Assembly (NCBI RefSeq): GCF_018408855.1
Contig: NZ_AP024324.1
Location: forward strand, 1 to 64,000
Direction: 5' to 3'
Length of the DNA: 64,000 bases
Source: Caballeronia sp. NK8
Lineage (GTDB): Bacteria > Pseudomonadota > Gammaproteobacteria > Burkholderiales > Burkholderiaceae
Positions 62,214 through 64,000 of this stretch are shown piece by piece. Below the pieces are notes generated by a model. The model made no database searches. It saw nothing but the letters and a program-made list of their open reading frames with translations, and was not told the DNA's origin. A program made the translations under genes and the position numbers. The number at the start of each line of letters is the position of its first letter. Positions within the stretch are counted from its first letter, which is position 1.

Positions 62214-63250
62214 ACCAGTTTGCCGGTGTACTTCTCGAGCGCGCCCCAGCCTTGTTCGCCGTACTTCGCTTTCCAGTCGGTATAGAAGCTGGTTTTCTTC
62301 AGCGCGCTGCGGAAGGCTTCGCGATCCACGTCGACCATGTTGATGCCCTTGGCCTTCAGGTCATCGCGCAAGGACAGGTTCAGCTTCGCGATGTCCGCGC
62401 GCTGATTCATGCCGGCGGCCTCGAATTCGCGCGTGACGATCGCGCGCATGTCGGCGGGCAGCTTCTCCCACGCGCGGCGGTTGCCGAGAATCCAGTACGC
62501 GTCCCATACGTGCGAGGTCAGGCTGATCGACTTCTGCACTTCGTAGAGCTTCGCCGTCGCGATGATCGGCAGCGGATTTTCCTGACCTTCGACCACGCCC
62601 GTCTGCAACGCGGAATACAGTTCGTTGAAGTTGATCGGCGCGGGACCGGCATCGAGCGACTTGAACAGCGACGTGAGCATCGGCGCCTGCGGCACGCGGA
62701 TCTTGAAGCCCTTCAGGTCGGCGGGCGTCTTCACGACGCGCGTCGACGAACTCACCTGACGGAAGCCGTTGTCCCAGGGCTTCGATACCGCGATGATCCC
62801 CGACTTCTCGATCTGCTGACGGATATAGCCGCCGAGATCGCCGTCCATCGCTTTCCAGACCGTGTCGTAATCCGGAAACGCGAAGCCCGTGTTGACGATG
62901 CCAGCGGCGGGCGTCAGCGTCGCGAGAATCGACGAAGCCAGGTTGAAGAACTCGACGCCGCCGCTGCGCACCTGCGAGAGCAGGTCGGTGTCGGAACCGA
63001 GCTGGTTGGCGGGAAAGAGCTTGATATCGACCCGGCCGGCGGTGGCTTCGCGAATCTTGTCGCACGCCTGCTGGCCGCGAATGTTCACCGGATGCGTCGG
63101 GTCCTGTCCGGTCGCGAGCTTGTACGAAAACTCCGCCGCCGATGCGCGGCGCGTCGTGATGGCAAAGAGCGGCGCGGCGGCGGCGATGGTCGCGCCCGCC
63201 TTCAGAAACGTGCGCCGGTCGATGCCGCTGTCCTTCGTGCGAATGGTCAT
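62210..63250 (-). CDS. TRAP transporter solute-binding protein (DctP family), paralog 2
   Basis: A 346-residue binding protein with a Tat-like signal (IDRRTFLKAGATIAAAA) and a DctP domain (KLFPANQLGSDTDLL, QENPLPII). The ATG at 63250 has a GGAGGAG site; the upstream TTG frame does not. With the preceding permease gene it forms a carboxylate or sugar-acid importer. Confidence 0.92.
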   Translation of the reverse strand: MTIRTKDSGIDRRTFLKAGATIAAAAPLFAITTRRASAAEFSYKLATGQDPTHPVNIRGQQACDKIREATAGRVDIKLFPANQLGSDTDLLSQVRSGGVEFFNLASSILATLTPAAGIVNTGFAFPDYDTVWKAMDGDLGGYIRQQIEKSGIIAVSKPWDNGFRQVSSSTRVVKTPADLKGFKIRVPQAPMLTSLFKSLDAGPAPINFNELYSALQTGVVEGQENPLPIIATAKLYEVQKSISLTSHVWDAYWILGNRRAWEKLPADMRAIVTREFEAAGMNQRADIAKLNLSLRDDLKAKGINMVDVDREAFRSALKKTSFYTDWKAKYGEQGWGALEKYTGKLV

Positions 63251-63323
63251 GGTGTGCTCCTCCAACCTGATGATGTCGATATAAGTGTTGTTATCCGATG
63301 TCGCGCCCTGTGCGCGTGAGCGT

Positions 63324-64000
63324 TTATCCGTGGATCAGCATGCCTCCGTTCACGTCGATGACGGCGCCGGTGATGTACGAGGAAATCGGCGCGGATAGAA
63401 ACAGGAACGCGCCCGCGACGTCATCGGGCACGCCGAGACGATTGAGCGGAATGCCCGCGAGAATCTCGACGCGCTTTTCGTCGCTGATCTTGCCCGCGTT
63501 GATATCGGTCTGAATGAGGCCCGGCGTCACGCAGTTCACGCGGATGCCGTCGATGCCGAACTCGCGCGCCATGGCTTTCGCGAGACCGAGCACGCCCGCC
63601 TTCGCAGCGGAATAGTGCGGGCCGCCGAGAATGCCGCCGCCGCGCTGCGCCGACACCGACGACATGCAGCCGATCGATCCGCCGCCGTTGCGCTTCATCA
63701 CCGGCACGACCGCCTGCGACAGATACAGCACGCCGCGCAGGTTCACATCGAGAATGCGGTCCCAGCTCTTGCTGTCGATATCGAGCAGCTTCAACGCCTG
63801 CGTGATGCCCGCGTTGTTGATGAGAATATCGATGGTGCCGAGGTCCGCGACGATGCTGTCGACGGCGGCGCCGCAGGCGGCGCGGTCGGTCACGTCGCAT
63901 ACATAGCCGCGATGTTCCGGGCCGATGCTGCTGGCGGCTTCGCGCGCGGCGGCGGCATCGAGATCGAGAATGACGACCTTGGCGCCGTGCTTCGCGAACA
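63324..64000 (-). CDS. SDR-family oxidoreductase, cut by the window end
   Basis: The visible 225 codons lack the N terminus: the frame runs without a stop to base 64000 (FAKHGAKVVILDLD at the edge, part of the NAD-binding fold). The catalytic pair is in YSAAKAGVLG and the C terminus is SSYITGAVIDVNGGMLIHG. A GTG at 63893 is internal. It is probably the first or second gene of the same minus-strand sugar cluster. Confidence 0.85.
   Translation of the reverse strand, partial: FAKHGAKVVILDLDAAAAREAASSIGPEHRGYVCDVTDRAACGAAVDSIVADLGTIDILINNAGITQALKLLDIDSKSWDRILDVNLRGVLYLSQAVVPVMKRNGGGSIGCMSSVSAQRGGGILGGPHYSAAKAGVLGLAKAMAREFGIDGIRVNCVTPGLIQTDINAGKISDEKRVEILAGIPLNRLGVPDDVAGAFLFLSAPISSYITGAVIDVNGGMLIHG

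Overview
The window reads as the start of a secondary replicon (chromid or megaplasmid) of a Burkholderiaceae bacterium, probably Caballeronia or Paraburkholderia. The evidence is the high GC content with strong GC3 bias, a Rep_3-type replication initiator whose ATG is base 1 (the usual rotation of a closed replicon), Burkholderia-type porin, DUF4148 and LysR genes, and a content dominated by nutrient uptake and catabolism. I saw no rRNA, tRNA, CRISPR array or transposase gene.

Layout. 0-6.3 kb: rep, a DUF2235 hydrolase, the divergent pair dkgB/yafC-like LysR, an exported PPC-domain protein and a LysR gene. 6.4-14.5 kb: a LysR-divergent catabolic operon with iron alcohol dehydrogenase, crotonase, CoA-transferase, TRAP transporter (P and fused QM) and two amidohydrolases. 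14.5-15.3 kb: a vapBC toxin-antitoxin pair with a palindromic operator, then a small gene. 15.4-24.8 kb: an unusual cassette, described below. 25.5-30.7 kb: a lipoprotein, a minus-strand operon (cysteine hydrolase, GMC oxidoreductase, alpha/beta hydrolase), its divergent LysR and a small hypothetical gene. 31-48.3 kb: a large carboxylate or aromatic catabolic island with two near-identical LysR regulators, porin, tripartite tricarboxylate transporter (TctC, fused TctAB), a lone NitT/TauT-type binding protein, LigI-like and LigJ-like amidohydrolases, an HpcH/HpaI aldolase, a TPP enzyme, two proteins of the 4,5-dihydroxyphthalate decarboxylase family and an MFS transporter. 48.4-52.1 kb: small secreted proteins, an MBL-fold hydrolase, a cupin and an SDR. 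52.1-64 kb: a sugar-acid or polyol cluster with MHS-type MFS transporter, 3-hydroxyisobutyrate dehydrogenase-like enzyme, a split transketolase, LysR, a hydroxypyruvate/glycerate dehydrogenase-like enzyme, a full-length transketolase, a second TRAP system and an SDR cut by the window edge.

The most distinctive part is 15.4-24.8 kb. A near-consensus sigma-54 promoter (TGGCACG-N4-CTGCA, 15550-15565), preceded by two copies of a 16-bp imperfect palindrome 43 bp apart, drives six tightly packed genes. They encode a Glu-Phe-repeat protein with a Gly/Ala-rich hydrophobic middle, an HEXXH zincin, a 708-residue protein of unknown function, an alpha-oxoamine-synthase-like PLP protein, a GIY-YIG protein that also carries an acidic Glu-Phe segment, and a small amidohydrolase. 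A 617-bp imperfect palindrome follows, and then a sigma-54 activator (bEBP) whose GAFTGA loop reads GAFTHA. I infer that this is one self-regulated system of unknown function.

A second regulatory discovery is a 43-bp element (consensus TTWACC-N4-SSTYAA-N17-TCAATNNAC, where N17 counts from the TYAA) that occurs five times in the 31-48 kb island. It lies upstream of the porin, the NitT/TauT binding protein, tctC, the first decarboxylase-like gene and a pair of tiny overlapping ORFs. It is probably the operator of the two paralogous LysR proteins.
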